A stretch of DNA of 64,000 nucleotides. Source: Gordionus sp. m RMFG-2023. Lineage: Eukaryota > Nematomorpha > Gordioida > Chordodea > Parachordodidae. Below the pieces are notes generated by a model. It did not search any database. It saw only the letters and a list, made by a program, of their open reading frames with translations, and had not been told where the DNA came from. Below, piece by piece: positions 1-12,200 of the stretch (positions within the stretch are counted from its first letter, which is position 1; every line of letters starts with the position of its first letter). A program made the position numbers and the translations under genes. The DNA lies in the NCBI RefSeq assembly GCF_954871325.1, contig NC_088777.1, positions 14,547,366 to 14,611,365 of the forward strand, read 5' to 3'.

Positions 1-401
1 CTAAATTTTTTAAGTGGTCAAAAATATAATAAAATTATTAATTTTATATTTTAGGTTTTTTTTATAGAAAAGAAAAAAACAGTTTGCAACATTTAAAGTA
101 ATTAAATTTAAATTAGTCGCCTTATTGGTAATGGTAATTATTATTATATCAAAAATAAATAAAAAGTGCAAGCAAGCATCCCGGATGCTGCCAGCTCTTT
201 TGACACGATTAAATTGACATTGATTGAATAAAATTTTGTTTGAAATAAATGCCATTTAAAATTATTAAGACAGTTTTTCATTTAATTCAACCCGTCTGCT
301 ATTATTTTATCGTCTGTTTACCAATAACATTTGGGATTTGGAGATTGCAAAAACATATATTCTAGGTGCAGATCAATTAAAAATTTTATTCTATATCACT
401 G
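1..401. other. AT-rich DNA without recognisable gene
   Basis: Both strands were read. The only open frame, minus strand 255-10, is low-complexity and resembles no family. I see no gene, repeat or RNA here. Confidence 0.5.
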
Positions 402-1715
402 ATGGACGTGCCGAATGTTAAAATATCAAAATGTTGCAACCCATTTAATCTACAAAAACATGCTTATTACCGCAGAAGAAAGATTCTACTTTGGATGACC
501 TAATAGATTTAGATATGTTAATACAAGGTTGGCAAGTCGGTCAATTGATCGGACAAATTCAGTCAATTGACCGGAGGAGTATTTGATCTTGTCAAATACG
601 GTCAAATACTTTTGTTAAAAATCTAAAGAAAAAAATTAAAAATATGATTAAAAAGGGGGAAAACGATATAAATACACGTGATCACAATGTTGCTTATTTT
701 TTGGGTCCCTAATATCAAGAGGCACATCTCACATAGTGTATTCAATGGGTTAATATTCTTATGAAAATAGAAATCGATTGAAGATCTCGACATCAGGAAA
801 ATTTATTAAAAAATATTAAAGAAAATGATAATATTGAATATGAATCAGAACAAGACTCTGCTACGGAGAGCTAAATGTTAGTTATTGAATGACAATGAAT
901 TTAAAAAATTAAGAATATAAATTTATTTTATTATTATATTCAAAATAAAGTTAATTGACTTAAAAGACATATATTTGAATTTGACCATATTTGACCTGTC
1001 AAACATCGGTCAATTGAACGAAATGTATTTGACCAGTCAAATGCACAACCATGTGTTTATATGCTCTTCATGCCGACAAAAATTAGTAAACATTCCTTAT
1101 ACTTCAAATGACAATGTAGATATTGATTCTCCCACTCATATAATTAATCAAGAGGCTATTGATAAGTATATCCCTAAAATCAATAGGGGAATCTCCCATT
1201 AAAAAAAAAGGCTAGGTGAAAAGAAATATCCAGAGAAAAAAATATCTAAGAGTAAAAAAATGTTTTAACGACTAAAATTACACCATTGTCTTCATCAAAT
1301 GATAAAAAATTCGATGAAATTCTAGATACTTTAAAAATCAATTTCCCACGGCTGTGGATTACAAATAGATATAGATTATTAACATTATAGCCATCAAATT
1401 GAAAATTGTAAAAGAATTTAATAGGTTAAAATCAAAAGGTTTAGAAAGAAAATGGTTTTTTTCAACACCCTAAACTCGTTAAGACAATAGATACCGTCAC
1501 CTTTGCTATTGTCAAAACTTTATAGCAATTATGAATATAGTAGATCAATGCCTGGGAAAAGAAATTTTGTTTCTAAAATAAAAAATGGTGAAAGGATTTA
1601 AGTTCAAAAAAGATTAATTTTAATTAATTTATTAGAGCTATATCTTAAATTTGAAGATATTCATTCAAATATTAAAATTGGATTAACTAAATTTTGTTTC
1701 AAATATTTTTTAAAT
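402..1715 (+). pseudogene. Broken copy of an unnamed multi-copy invertebrate protein family
   Basis: Conserved-looking blocks occur in order along the plus strand but in more than one frame. Near 402 the N-terminus reads MDVPNVKISKCCNPFNLQKH. Around 1062-1195 comes a CSSCRQKL motif and an acidic stretch, then a basic block (SPIKKKRLGEKKYPEKK). Near 1530-1700 there is a C-terminal block with MPGKRNFVS, QKRLILINLLELY and IKIGLTKF. I remember proteins with the same order of blocks (CCNP, CxxCRKKL, MPGKKDFVSV, KRLILxNLKExY, KIGFSKF) from several invertebrates, usually in many copies, but I know no assigned function. The copy is broken in several places and is split by the MITE at 524-1053. It may be transposon-borne or an expanded host family. 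Confidence 0.5.
524..1053. mobile_element. hAT-type MITE, GGTCAATTGA family (530 bp)
   Basis: The ends begin CAAGGTTGGCAAG and (inverted) CATGGTTGTGCATT. They are followed by subterminal motifs such as GGTCAATTGA and GTCAAATAC in both orientations. The flanking 8-mers TGTTAATA (516-523) and TGTTTATA (1054-1061) are a 7/8 target-site duplication, as expected for hAT. The same termini and motifs bound the transposase-bearing element at 35498-38370, its likely source of transposase. It interrupts the pseudogene at 402-1715, whose frame resumes just beyond it. Confidence 0.7.
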
Positions 1716-1846
1716 CGGAAATTTTGAATTTTATGTTTTCGGTTTTACGTTGGTAATCATTTTACATTGTATTCTAATAATTATAGTATAAAAAAAACTA
1801 AACAATTTCATTAATAATTTTCCACCAAAAATTGAATACATTAAAC
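1716..1846. other. AT-rich spacer
   Basis: No gene or repeat recognised. It ends with the target-site copy CATTAAAC (1839-1846) of the next element. Confidence 0.4.
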
Positions 1847-2640
1847 CAGGGATCCAAATCGAAACGAATATCTGTTCGGTTCAGGTTCGGATAAAAATAA
1901 CGGTTCAAGGTTCAGGTTCGGTTCGCAAAAAATAAAAATATCGGTTCGGTTCAAACCTCTAAAACCCGGTTTGAACACTTTTGTATTCATACCTGCATTT
2001 AGATTATGTATAAGGAAATTTTTTTATTTTTATTAATTGCACATTATAAAATAATGTTTAATTTATAAATATAACAAATAAATATATCAATGATTAATTT
2101 TAATAAAAACAATTACTTAAAATTTTTTTATTAAGCCCCACAATTAATATATTTTCAAAATTCGTCTCACTCAAATTACATCTATAAGGAGATAATATAA
2201 ATTTAATTGTTGAAAAACATCTTTCCATACTAACTTGGGTAGCTGGCATTGCCAGTATGATATCAGATTTGATGTGTCGTTTATAATGCTATATGTAAAT
2301 AATTTATATATTAGATTTAATTTTTTTCTAGGCATTATAATTTATAAGCTTAAAATATTAAAAAATGTTGTAAAATGGCAATATACTAAAGTTTATAAAA
2401 ATGATGACTGATGTTTATCAATCAAATGTGATTGATAATAATTTTTAAAACAATTTGAATATAATTAAAATTTTTGCAATATACTACTAATAATAACTTA
2501 CACATTATTTTATAAGCATAAAATTATGAGACTCGAACCGCAGAGGTATTTTAGAGGTTCGGTTCAAGTTCGGCTAGAATTTTTTTAGAGGTTTAGGTTC
2601 GATAAAAAATAGCGGTTTAACGGTTCGGTTCGGATCCCTG
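1847..2640 (-). mobile_element. Non-autonomous hAT element, GGTTCGG family (794 bp)
   Basis: Inverted ends CAGGGATCCAAATCG and CAGGGATCCGAACCG are flanked by a perfect 8-bp duplication, CATTAAAC (1839-1846 and 2641-2648). Both ends carry subterminal GGTTCGG/GGTTCAGG repeats, like the larger element at 31872-34802. Around 2170-2250 the minus strand still reads a hAT C-terminal dimerisation segment (PATQVSMERCFSTIKF). It is therefore an internally deleted derivative rather than an unrelated MITE. It sits inside the LINE fragment that resumes at 2649. Confidence 0.85.
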
Positions 2641-2648
2641 CATTAAAC

Positions 2649-3499
2649 TTCCGTTCTAGCCAATACATCTTCTATGTATCCATTTTTGGCAACTGTTGCA
2701 TTGAATTGAATTACCTATGCTGGTTTCTTTCTTATCCTACACCTCCAATCAACACCTTAATTTTTTCTTCGTTCACTTTTAATTGCATATCCTTTAACCC
2801 TGTTTCACTGCTGGCAGCTGTACAAACCGGTAGCATAGAAGTTAAAAGATCGCCTTCCACGTACCTCTCTCGTCACCTCCTCAATTTCTATGAAAAATAA
2901 TAATAGGCTCTAAAGATTGACCCATAATGTAGCCCCACATTTACTTCAAAGCTCTCGCTATCACCTTCATGTCCTAACAAAGGGGATTCTACATTGCCAT
3001 CACTGCCAAAACCAACCCCTCTACACCTAATCTTCTCAAAGTTTACTTAGTAACTATATGAGGGGCCCTGTCAAACGCCTATAAAACTATAGCGTAACAA
3101 AGTGTCTTTTGCCTTATACTTTTCTTCCATTTGTCTTAGCGCGAAAATCGCATTCGTATTCCTTTCCCGAGTGTAAAACTAAATTGCATATCATTGATTT
3201 TCACTTGCCTCTGATTCTCTCGAAAACTTTCTATCCATGCTCCAAAAGCTTAATCGTTTGTATGAACCACAATCTAACTTATCTCTTCCCGTGTGAACCG
3301 GTATAACTACTGCGCTTCTTTTCCAGTCTGTCGAAAGACATCTTTTGCATAAGATGGAGTTACACTGGTCTGTAATCCATTCCACTCCAATTTCCTCCGC
3401 TGCCTTCTTCATTTCCGATACCACTCTGGTTATTATTGCTTTTCTTATCTTCTTCCTTCCAAAACTTACAAGCAAGCCCTTCAACTTTACATCACACAT
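2649..3499 (-). pseudogene. LINE (non-LTR) reverse transcriptase fragment, decayed
   Basis: On the minus strand from 3499 downward the translation follows the usual order of a RTE/Jockey-like LINE RT. First comes a segment equivalent to WKxSxxxPIxKGKGDKLDCGSY (here LDCGSYKRLSFWSMDRKF, about 3250-3190). Next is an equivalent of the MQFxFxPGKGTTDAIFALRQMEEKY block (3180-3090). Then come the AFDRAPH region (3080-3050) and an EVTREVRG-like block (2900-2850). Near 2650-2700 is a zinc-binding-like CNSCQKWIHRRC, which in this LINE type follows the RT domain. Many stops and frame changes show an old, dead copy. No 3' tail or target duplication was found because the element at 1847-2640 lies across its downstream end. 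Confidence 0.75.
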
Positions 3500-4975
3500 C
3501 TTTATTTCCTAATTTAGTAAATTTTCCAGTCTCCTTAAATCTCTTTGTTTTCATTAACATCCCAACCGCATTTCTCATACAACACTACATACTGTCTCTC
3601 TCTCATCCTATTTTAAGATCTAATATAAAATTTAATTCCTTACACATAAATTATATCAATATTTAAATAATTTGGAACTGAAATTTCAATTTTCTTTATT
3701 TACGTTGAACTTATTATCTCGTTCAAATTAAATCAATTTATAAGTTTCTGATAATACTAAAGACTATGTTATTTTAAAATGGTAAGAATTAAAATAGGAT
3801 ATTCTAATTTATAATAATAGAATCTAATGATAGTTTCTAGATTTTTTGACATGCTAGGAGATATATTCTGATATTTCATAATAACCTTCATTTTTAGAAA
3901 ATATAAAAAAAATTCATACCGGAATCCTCAAATCCGCATATTTTAATGATTTATTTTCATAATTATTATTTGTTTTCATAAAAATATAATACAAATAAAA
4001 TTAATGTGAATGTCATATATTTAAACGCATGATCTGACATCTAATATTCAATTTAGTATATGTGAAAAAAACCCCAATTGGCAATATTATTTGGTTTTAT
4101 AAATTCGTAGCAAAAAAAAATTATTTAAAAAAAATAGATTAAAACACTTAAAGAGGAAAATGGCAAATAAGAATTATTTTAAGAAAAATTTATCTTTATT
4201 TAATTAAAAAATAATTGTTCGTTTTTAATAAATTTATATTTTTCCAAGATAATTAAATTTTTACTTGTTGGTTTTGTATAGCAAGCTAAATAAATGCAAA
4301 TATATGAAATATGGCAATTAAATGTTTGAGATTTTATTTTGAAAAATATAAAATTTATATTAGTATTTAAAAAAAAATTTTTTTTAAAGGCGTTAAAATT
4401 TGGAATGTTTTGTAAAAAAAACAGTTAAACCTAAAAAAAAATATAATTTAAAAAGGCAGAAAGGATATAAGGCAAAAAGAACATAAGCTAAGAATTCCAC
4501 TCATAGTTTTTGTAATATTTATGATTAAAAAAATATATTTATTCGTTTAAAAATAATATGCTATATAAATTTATGCGTATTTTATAATTATTGTCAAAAA
4601 AAGTTGAGTTTCGGTGATTTAGTTCTATCATTCCTAGAGATATAACTTCCAAAGAGTCACCATATCAGCTGACTTTCATCAAAATTTATAAAAATATATA
4701 TATAACTATGCTTAAGGAATATATCCACAATTTTTTATTTTTCCTTTCAAATTAAAAAAAAATATATAATATTTCTCGATGATAATTCGTCTATTTAAAA
4801 AAAATACTATTAATATTTTTGATTTTGTTTTTCTTGACGCAAGTTTATCAATCGTAATTTACGTTTCGGCAGAGGCATATAGAGAGAATCATTCCGAATA
4901 TCTTTAGATAAGAATTTTGAGAAAATTTAATAATATTACAGAGCAGTATATATTTTTAAAAAAATTTAAATCTAA
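3500..4975. other. AT-rich intergenic DNA
   Basis: No recognisable gene. Near 4840-4920 the minus strand has a short stretch of less AT-rich, protein-like reading (LPKRKLRLINLRQE), which is too short to call an exon. Confidence 0.4.
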
Positions 4976-5173
4976 AATATCGGCTCGATTTGAGCCGATT
5001 TTTGAAACGGCTAACTCAATATTTTATCCAGAAAAATATTATGCAAGCTTGAAGATTTTGGTCGTTGGACATCTATTAGCGAAATCTTGAGATTTAGGCA
5101 ATATTTTTTTTCTGGATAAAATATTGAGTTAGCCGTTTTTTAAATCAATTCAAATCGAGCTGTTTAACAACAC
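4976..5173. repeat. Palindromic MITE, GTTAAACGGCTC family
   Basis: The two halves are inverted copies. One holds CGGCTAACTCAATATTTTAT and CCAGAAAAATATTA; the other holds the complement ending in GAGCTGTTTAACAACACC. It matches the better-bounded copies at 31136-31328 and 37701-37920. No coding capacity. The left end has lost its outermost bases. Confidence 0.7.
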
Positions 5174-5825
5174 CACAAAAAATAATTAAAGTTAACAGTA
5201 TCAGTTTTTATAAAAAAATAAATAGTACATTCTTGATTTTTTTTTTAAATCTTTCAATTTCCCTTAATCTTTTTAAAATGTGTTTTCATTTCAAACCCGT
5301 TGAAAATAATCGTCAAAGCCAAAGAAAAAACTCTAAAAATTTTAAAAATTGCGTTATTCCGAAACTAGGCTTGAAATACGAAAATCATCTAATTGATATA
5401 ACTCAAATATATACGACACCAAAAAAAGTAATATTTAGATAATTTACAAAATCAATTTAAAAAAGCCCCAAAACTATATTTTATAATAGCACAAAATTCA
5501 AATATTAGTAACGTTTAAATTATCCATGCTTTGTTTAAATAACCTACTAGTATAAGGCCAAGTCCAAAATCTTTTTTTTTAAAATTCGAATTGTTTTAAA
5601 ACTCTAATGAAATCGAATATAAAACTTTTGAAATATTCTAGACTTAGCCCAAGGAAAATTTTTTTTACTTCCAAAAATGCGATTCCTAAGCCTACGCTTA
5701 TCAAAATAATGGATTGATTGTTGACCCAGGATTTAATGGATTCCCAACACCCCTAAAATAATATAAATATATTTGTGGATATATTGTTATTTAAAAAATT
5801 TTAAAAATCTTTTTGTTCATATTAG

Positions 5826-6613
5826 GCCTATTCGAAAACGAGTCGAATATGCATTATTTCAATTCGATTCGTTTAACGAATAACATTCGTATTCGTACGA
5901 ATAATAAAATTTACTTGTTTGTATTCAATTCAAATTTTTCGTTATTTTTAAAAATAATTAAATAATTCATATGATAATATAATTGATAGAATTTTTTTTT
6001 ATTGCACATCTAAATTTAAGTGGATAAAATTATTATTAATATTCTGATGAAAAAGAACATGTGCAAGTTATTGACGAAATCAAAATGTATATTAACTTAA
6101 ATAATAATGCCAAGCCAATTTTTCTTGACAAGATATGCGATTTTTTGTCAGAAAATTAGTCCCAAGTTATATATGAGTAATGGCTAAATGTCGGCCAATT
6201 TGGCCTAATCTTCAGGCGTCTGCCGGAGAAAATCCATTAATATTAAGATGTTTTAAGTTATATTAGTTTTTCCCAAATTTGAGCTGCTATCTTTTTAAGA
6301 AAACTCCCGGGCTAAAGTGATAGACTTCGGCCAAAAACTTGGTCTAACCGGCTAAAAATATGGCAGTTTGTACCTTGTTAATCACATCACGTCAGATTCT
6401 GGTTATCAGCATAGAAATGACAAATGATTAAATTTTATTTAAAAAACATTAATAATTATTCTAAATAATTCAAATAAAACGAATTATTTGTTTATTCTAA
6501 TCAAATTATTATATTCGTATTCGAACAAAATATATAAATACTGTTCGTATTGTTATTATTCAAATTGAATTATTCAAAACGAATCAAATATTCAATTAGT
6601 TTTTGAATAGAAC
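5826..6613. repeat. MITE-like element with ATTCG subterminal repeats, containing a nested MITE
   Basis: The left end reads GGCCTATTCGAAAACGAGTC and the right end, inverted, reads GGTTCTATTCAAAAACTAAT, giving imperfect terminal inverted repeats. Just inside both ends are dense ATTCG/CGAAT motifs in both orientations. No clear target duplication was found. A separate element (6175-6372) lies within it. Confidence 0.5.
6175..6372. repeat. Dispersed MITE-like repeat, copy 1 (AATGGCTAAATGT family)
   Basis: It starts GAGTAATGGCTAAATGTCGG and contains TTCAGGCGTCTGCCG and AAAAACTTGGTCTAACCG. The same blocks occur in the same order at 51893-52126. No coding sequence. Confidence 0.6.
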
Positions 6614-6826
6614 CGTATCTACTAAGGAATTATTTGTAATCAAATTAGAAAGCCTTTTTTAAAAGTTTTTGTTACCATATTTTAAAATAATAAGTTATTT
6701 TTTTCATTATTTTATTATAATAATTAATTGTTTTAATTAAATATCTAAATGATTTTTAACTTAATTCGGTTCTCTGATTGAAAGTAAACTAATTAATATT
6801 TTAAAAATGTAATGAAAGAAAGTAAC

Positions 6827-7006
6827 CTTGCTATAATAATAACCCGGAGTCTGAGCCCGACACTTGGGTATATCCGCTATAACGAAATCATCAATATCTC
6901 GCTTCTGCATAACACAACATGTTTGAGGATGTTTCCAACTGGGATTGGCGGCAGCCCAAGGTGTATTTTTAAAATCTCCAGGGCCGTATATTCCGCAGCA
7001 GGTAGC
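6827..7006 (-). CDS. Tetraspanin exon: large extracellular loop (internal exon, 60 codons)
   Basis: The minus strand from 7006 to 6827 encodes ATCCGIYGPGDF, later QTCCVM, later IPKC, and ends PGYYYSK. The CCG motif, paired later cysteines (CC and C) and the order of these residues are those of the tetraspanin large loop, whose cysteines form disulfides outside the cell or in vesicle lumens. A splice acceptor (TTATCAG) precedes 7006 and a donor (AAG|GTTACT) follows 6827, giving a phase 0/0 exon of exactly 60 codons without stops. The fourth membrane segment should follow downstream (below 6827) but I could not find it. A second tetraspanin exon on the same strand lies at 27697-27906. They could be one gene with very long introns or two genes. 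Confidence 0.75.
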
Positions 7007-7009
7007 CTG

Positions 7010-8170
7010 ATAATTTATGAATTAAGAATAAAATATAGAAATTTAACAATACTTTTATAAATTAATATAAATGGTGTTATGTAAGATTGATTAATTTAGT
7101 TATATTATGTAGTGTTTGTGTAGTTACTAGACAAAAACTGTAAACATATAGAGGCCGTTATGAAATAAATGATATGCCAGATAATATAATCACCTAATTT
7201 ATATTCAAATAAATTACATTTTTCTTAGTCCATACTACTGATATCTAAACTTTATAATCGTTATATAATATTTGAGCTCGTCGGGGTTTACAATTTTCAC
7301 GTTGCGTTTAAAATGGTCAAAGAATTGTAATATTAAAAGATAGGAAGCCAAAACTGTCATATTTTAACATGCAATAGTTATTCTTTTTAATAACAACTTG
7401 TTTTTAATCCTATAATATTATTCTAAAAATCAACTTTTACCGTATCTCATTTAATATACTAACTCCTTTCGTAGCAAATTGATATCTGATTATATTTTTA
7501 CTCTATCAATGTCAATACTTTCCAATAACTTTTCGAAAAGCATCCATTGGCGCCCCATCCTATCATGGTTCTCCTCTTATTCTCTTTATCGGATATGAAG
7601 TCTAAGTGCCTAAAGTCCTTTAAAAAAGGAACAACAAATTGTTTCGATTGGTTTAGGTCAGTATTTTTTTGTTGACTTAATCCAATGCCAAATATTTTTA
7701 TTAATATATTGCTTAGATCTTTAAATGAATGCCATACAGGAAGTTCCTCTTCTATTTGATACAAGCCTTGTGTCTTCAAGGTCATAATAAACAGTTCGTT
7801 CGAAGTCCAGTTCCTCTTATTTCATTTCCAGTTAGATTTAGGAGTAAAGGGTAGTTGCGAATTGCCTCTCACGTTATATTTTATAAAAAGTGGTCATATA
7901 AGGTTTTCTGTAAATTAGTTCAGAAATGCCTTTAATAGCATCCATAAGTTTGTTCTTGCCTTTTTTTAATATACTTTCCTAAATACGGTAATTACTCACA
8001 TCTTGCTATGGTTTCCTCTGATAATAAAGATTTAGAGTTTACTTTATTTTCCCAAGAGGGAAATCTAGCAAGCCGATCCTATTTCCTCTTACCATAGTTA
8101 TTGATTATTTGGTAAAAAGTCAAATGAATGTCATGATGACAGCTCTTTTGCGGTCCTATACCTAACGTCA
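7010..8170. other. Intergenic or intronic DNA with one unidentified open frame
   Basis: A 95-codon open frame on the minus strand (7785-7498) begins MTLKTQGLYQIEEELPVW. It looks less random than its neighbours but matches no family I know. No splice context or conserved motif supports it. Nothing else was recognised. Confidence 0.3.
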
Positions 8171-8171
8171 T

Positions 8172-8256
8172 TTCAGCTTTTTTTCTATATTTAAATAAAT
8201 TCGGGCCGGGCTAGAAAATATTAGGCCCGATGCAGATCACTAATTTAATGAATTGC
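8172..8256. repeat. Partial hAT MITE end, CCGGGCC family
   Basis: The sequence TTCGGGCCGGGC...TTAGGCCCGATGCAGATCAC matches the right end of the element at 17748-18006 and, inverted, the left end at 41189. The other end is missing. Confidence 0.55.
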
Positions 8257-8309
8257 CTAGTTCATATTTTAATGTAAATTTGAGAAATTGTGTTTGTTTT
8301 CTGATCTAA

Positions 8310-8705
8310 ACAGAAAAAAAATACTAATGGCAACGAATGGCTAGACGCTATTCCAAGTAGGAAAGGGAAGATGTTATTCATGAACGACGAGTTTCAAATC
8401 GCCATTGGCCAGGTTGTTTTATTTCTTTGGTTAACTCTTGTGTTTCATGTAGCAATTAGGTAGACCCATTTAGTAGGCATAACTTCTCTTATCTTAAATA
8501 TAGCGGCCACTTTTAGCGGCACGAAAATCTTAATAAGTTGATAGGTAAATCTTTAATTTCTAACAATTTTCCAAATAGTTTGGAGCTCTTAGGCCTTTTA
8601 AATGAGGATATTAAGCGTCCTGATGGCATATCTTTCGCGTACTTCTTATGAAGGGGGGAAGGCGTGTTGGGATGTGGTTAGCATTGCCTTATTTTCGTCT
8701 AATTG
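8310..8705 (+). pseudogene. LINE fragment: C-terminal domain downstream of RT
   Basis: The plus strand reads EWLDAIPSRKGKMLFMNDEF near 8335-8395, and further on RPDGIS (about 8615) and, in another frame, GKACWDVVSIA (about 8660-8690). This order (AWLxAxPS, then RPDGxT, then WDxTC) is the region following the reverse transcriptase in a LINE family whose RT has a DDGT active site. Another part of the same kind of element, the RT core, occurs at 60980-61470. Several frame changes make it a dead copy; both ends are lost. Confidence 0.6.
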
Positions 8706-9160
8706 AAATTGTGACCTCTTGACTTGAGACTTCAAGAGGTCAAAAAGTCTAATAATAGGTACCTGTTAAATTTTTTCATCTCTATTTCCCTAATCATTAG
8801 TATTTTGGGAAATCCCGCTCCCCAATCCCTAAAATTTTTAAATCTATTAGACCACATATAAATATGAGGAAGGTCCCTTTTCCTAAAACAAAAAAACGCA
8901 ATTAGAGATTCCAAGAGAAAATTATAAGTGTTTCTTTAAAACACTTTCTTATACTAGTTTCCCATTTCCCCATAATATGTATTGCACAAGTTCTACTCCC
9001 ATAATTATTTAGTCTTTCAATTTTTCGGCATATATTGAACCATCATAGTCACATTATTTATTTAATTTATTCACATTCGAGATGTGAATTTTTGTTAATT
9101 TTATACTTTACTTATTTGTTATATAACTTACAATACAAGTATTAATATGAACATTTCTAT

Positions 9161-9292
9161 ATATTTTAGCAACTTATAAAATTGTTTAATTTTGGCCGTA
9201 ATTATTATTTTTATTAAAAATTTTATCAAAATATTTTTTACAATAATTACGACAAGTTAAACAATTTTATACGGAAGTTGTTAAAAATATTT
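9161..9292. repeat. Short foldback repeat
   Basis: The left arm (TTATAAAATTGTTTAA... GTAATTATT) is repeated inverted in the right arm (AATAATTACG...TTAAACAATTTTAT) around a centre near 9225. It is non-coding and MITE-like. No target duplication was recognised. Confidence 0.5.
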
Positions 9293-12200
9293 AAAAAATG
9301 TTTTACAACTAATCATATTAATAGAGTAATATCATATATGTGTTAGAAATATAATTATTACTGGAAAATATGAAACAAATATATTAATTAGGTGTCTATT
9401 TATTTTAAACTATATTAGCATTAATTATTCGTTTTATTAAAATATACAAATTTCATATTAAAATAAAATATAAAAGGATTTCATCATTATTAACTTTGAT
9501 AACAATTAAATATATAAACGAATATAGTTAAGAAATAGCTTGAAAAAATTGCCAAAAAAATTAATTAGGATTCCCCCATAATAAAAAAAATTAAATATGT
9601 ATGCTATCTAGATCTACGTTAAGTCCAATTAAAAGGTAAGCGAGCCAATAAATTGTACGGAACAAATATAAATATATAAAAAGGTTCTGAAAGCATCAGT
9701 TGTATAAGAAACTGTATGTGATATTATTTCTAATAATACATTAAATGAATAGACAAAAAATTTAAATATTTAAACTATACATCAACAAAAATTTCATTTA
9801 GCTATTTTTTAAAATTTCCGTGTATAAAATTGATTATACATAATCACAACGCAAGAAAACGCATAAACCTCAGGTTTGTACAAAAAAAATCTAATGTGTT
9901 TTATAAGCAACGTGAAAAGAACAAGCTCACTCGGCCTCTAAAATAACACATCAATCAAAAAGGTTATTTTTTCTAAAGAAATCTTAAATTATTATTTTGT
10001 ATATATATTTTTTATTTAAAAAAAATTATAATATGATTCTCTTCTGCTAAAAAAATGATAATGCACTATTTCACATGATATAAAAACTGGTTAAATAAAA
10101 TAATAGCATATTTTTTTTAAGTTGGTGGGTATGAAATAATTCTATCTGTTGGTCAACTCTTAACCACTATTTACATCAATCTAGAGATAATAATCGATGT
10201 AAGAAAAGCGAAAAAAATCAGGCCTAAAAGAATTGAGCATAATAGAATAAATAAGATCTTAAAAATAATAAATTTTTAATTTTATACCAAAACGTGAAGG
10301 TAATCCATAGATTTTGAGAGAGTATTTTTGCCATCGTCTGCTCCATAAAGTCTCGCGATGTTCTCGCGCATTTTAGTGTTTACTTTGGCCTTTATCTTTT
10401 TTTCAAGATTAAAAAATATTATAAATCAGTGGAAATATTCAATATTATAACTTTTTCTGGTAAAACAAATATAACATTTAATGCAAATATATCAGCAACA
10501 AAAATATTATTCATAAAGGTTTTAAAAAAATTAAAATTTAAGAAAACTACTAATTAGATTATATTTTTTATGATTGGATTTGGATGTAGTGATGTTGTTA
10601 AAAGACTCGATTTTACTGATTTTAAATTAAGATTTTAGCCAAAATAATATTAAGCAAAGCATCGAGATATGTCCAGATTTTTCTACCATCTACGAGCTAA
10701 ATCTCCAGGCATGCAATTTTTTTAGCTAAAATATTAGGTCAGCGGTTTTCAAAAATCCAGCTGTTTAACAACCAACGGATGTGAGATTTGAAAATTCAAA
10801 TTTTAAGTTTCGGATGAGAATAAATAACGTCTCTTCCCTTCAAATGTTAATAGGCCAAATTAAGATTAAAGTATTATTTAAATAAATTAAGATAAAATAA
10901 TTTAAATGGTTTTTTATTGATTTTTTACAAGGTATATTCAATTTAAAAAAATAATCAACGCCAAAATATATCTTAACTCTCTTTTATTATCTAATTCATT
11001 CAACAGTTTTACAAATATTTACTTATTTAATTTTCTCCCAATATAAACAATTCGTTACCTAGGTAGGGGGTGGGATTATAACAAATAACACATACTTTTT
11101 AAATTGCAATAATGATAATACTTATTTGCTTTTTTTAGCTTCATAATTTTTTGACTTAACAATATTATGCAAATAATTTGGGTCATTTTTTATGAGAATA
11201 CCGTTTTGAGATATCCCTATTTTTGAACATTTTCGTACATCCACAAATTTTTAAAAGTTTTGATTTCAAATTCAAAGTGAATTAATAATTTGGGTTAAAA
11301 ATTGTTTTAATATGATATTTAATAATATAAAAATATTTTGAATTATTCCGTGTAAAAAATAATTTTCATTTAGAAAGATAAATTTAAAAAAAAGATGATT
11401 TTAGAACTTCTTAAAATAATTATCGTTTTAAGATAGATCAAGGTTTATTTAAAATAAGTCATTAAAATAAAGACATCTTCAATTTGAGACATAAAGCATT
11501 TAATTCTGTGTTGTCATTAGCTTCATTCATTTGAAATTTTTGAACTAAAAATCTAGACCAATTTTTTTTATCGAACATTAAACCACAACACATGTAATCA
11601 ATTAGAAAATCGTTAGGGATATATTAGTAATAGGTATAACTCACATATACTAAAACGTTCAGAAAAATTAGAATAATTGCACTTATTTAAAAAGGTTGCT
11701 CACTATCAACAAGTACTTATAGAATTTTAAAATCATTTTCAGATAAACAGGAAATAAAATGAGAAGATAAAGAAAGTAGATGACTTTTTATAGCTCTTAA
11801 ATGATATGGAAGAAAATATCGAAAGATAAGGATTAGAATTAATTTACTTTTTGAACATAACATTTGAGAGATAGCGAAAAGATAAAAATAAAAATCCTAT
11901 AGGGATTTTTTTAAATAAAAGATTTCGGGTGTAAAAAATAAATTTAATTTTATTCTTTAGTCGATCAGATGCTTCAAGATGGCAGACAAAAAAAATATAT
12001 TTATGATTACAATGATAATATAGGATCATAGAAAAAAAATTCATTTATTTAGTTATGTTTTTAGACGGCTAAATTAGAGAGATTGCGAGTAAGAATGGAT
12101 TTTTAACTATCCAATGTCTAGAATTAATCAGAAACATATCGAGAAAAGTGGGGGAAGGGTATTAATTAATATTAAATAGAGAAAGAATATCTGAAATTCT

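Noticed and set aside
10-255. 81-codon minus-strand open frame
   Set aside because: Low-complexity isoleucine, asparagine and phenylalanine composition expected from AT-rich DNA; no domain or splice context.
2706-3666. Plus-strand open frames at 2706, 3109 and 3436
   Set aside because: The first two are shadows of the minus-strand LINE fragment at 2649-3499; the third mostly lies in AT-rich DNA just outside it and has no domain.
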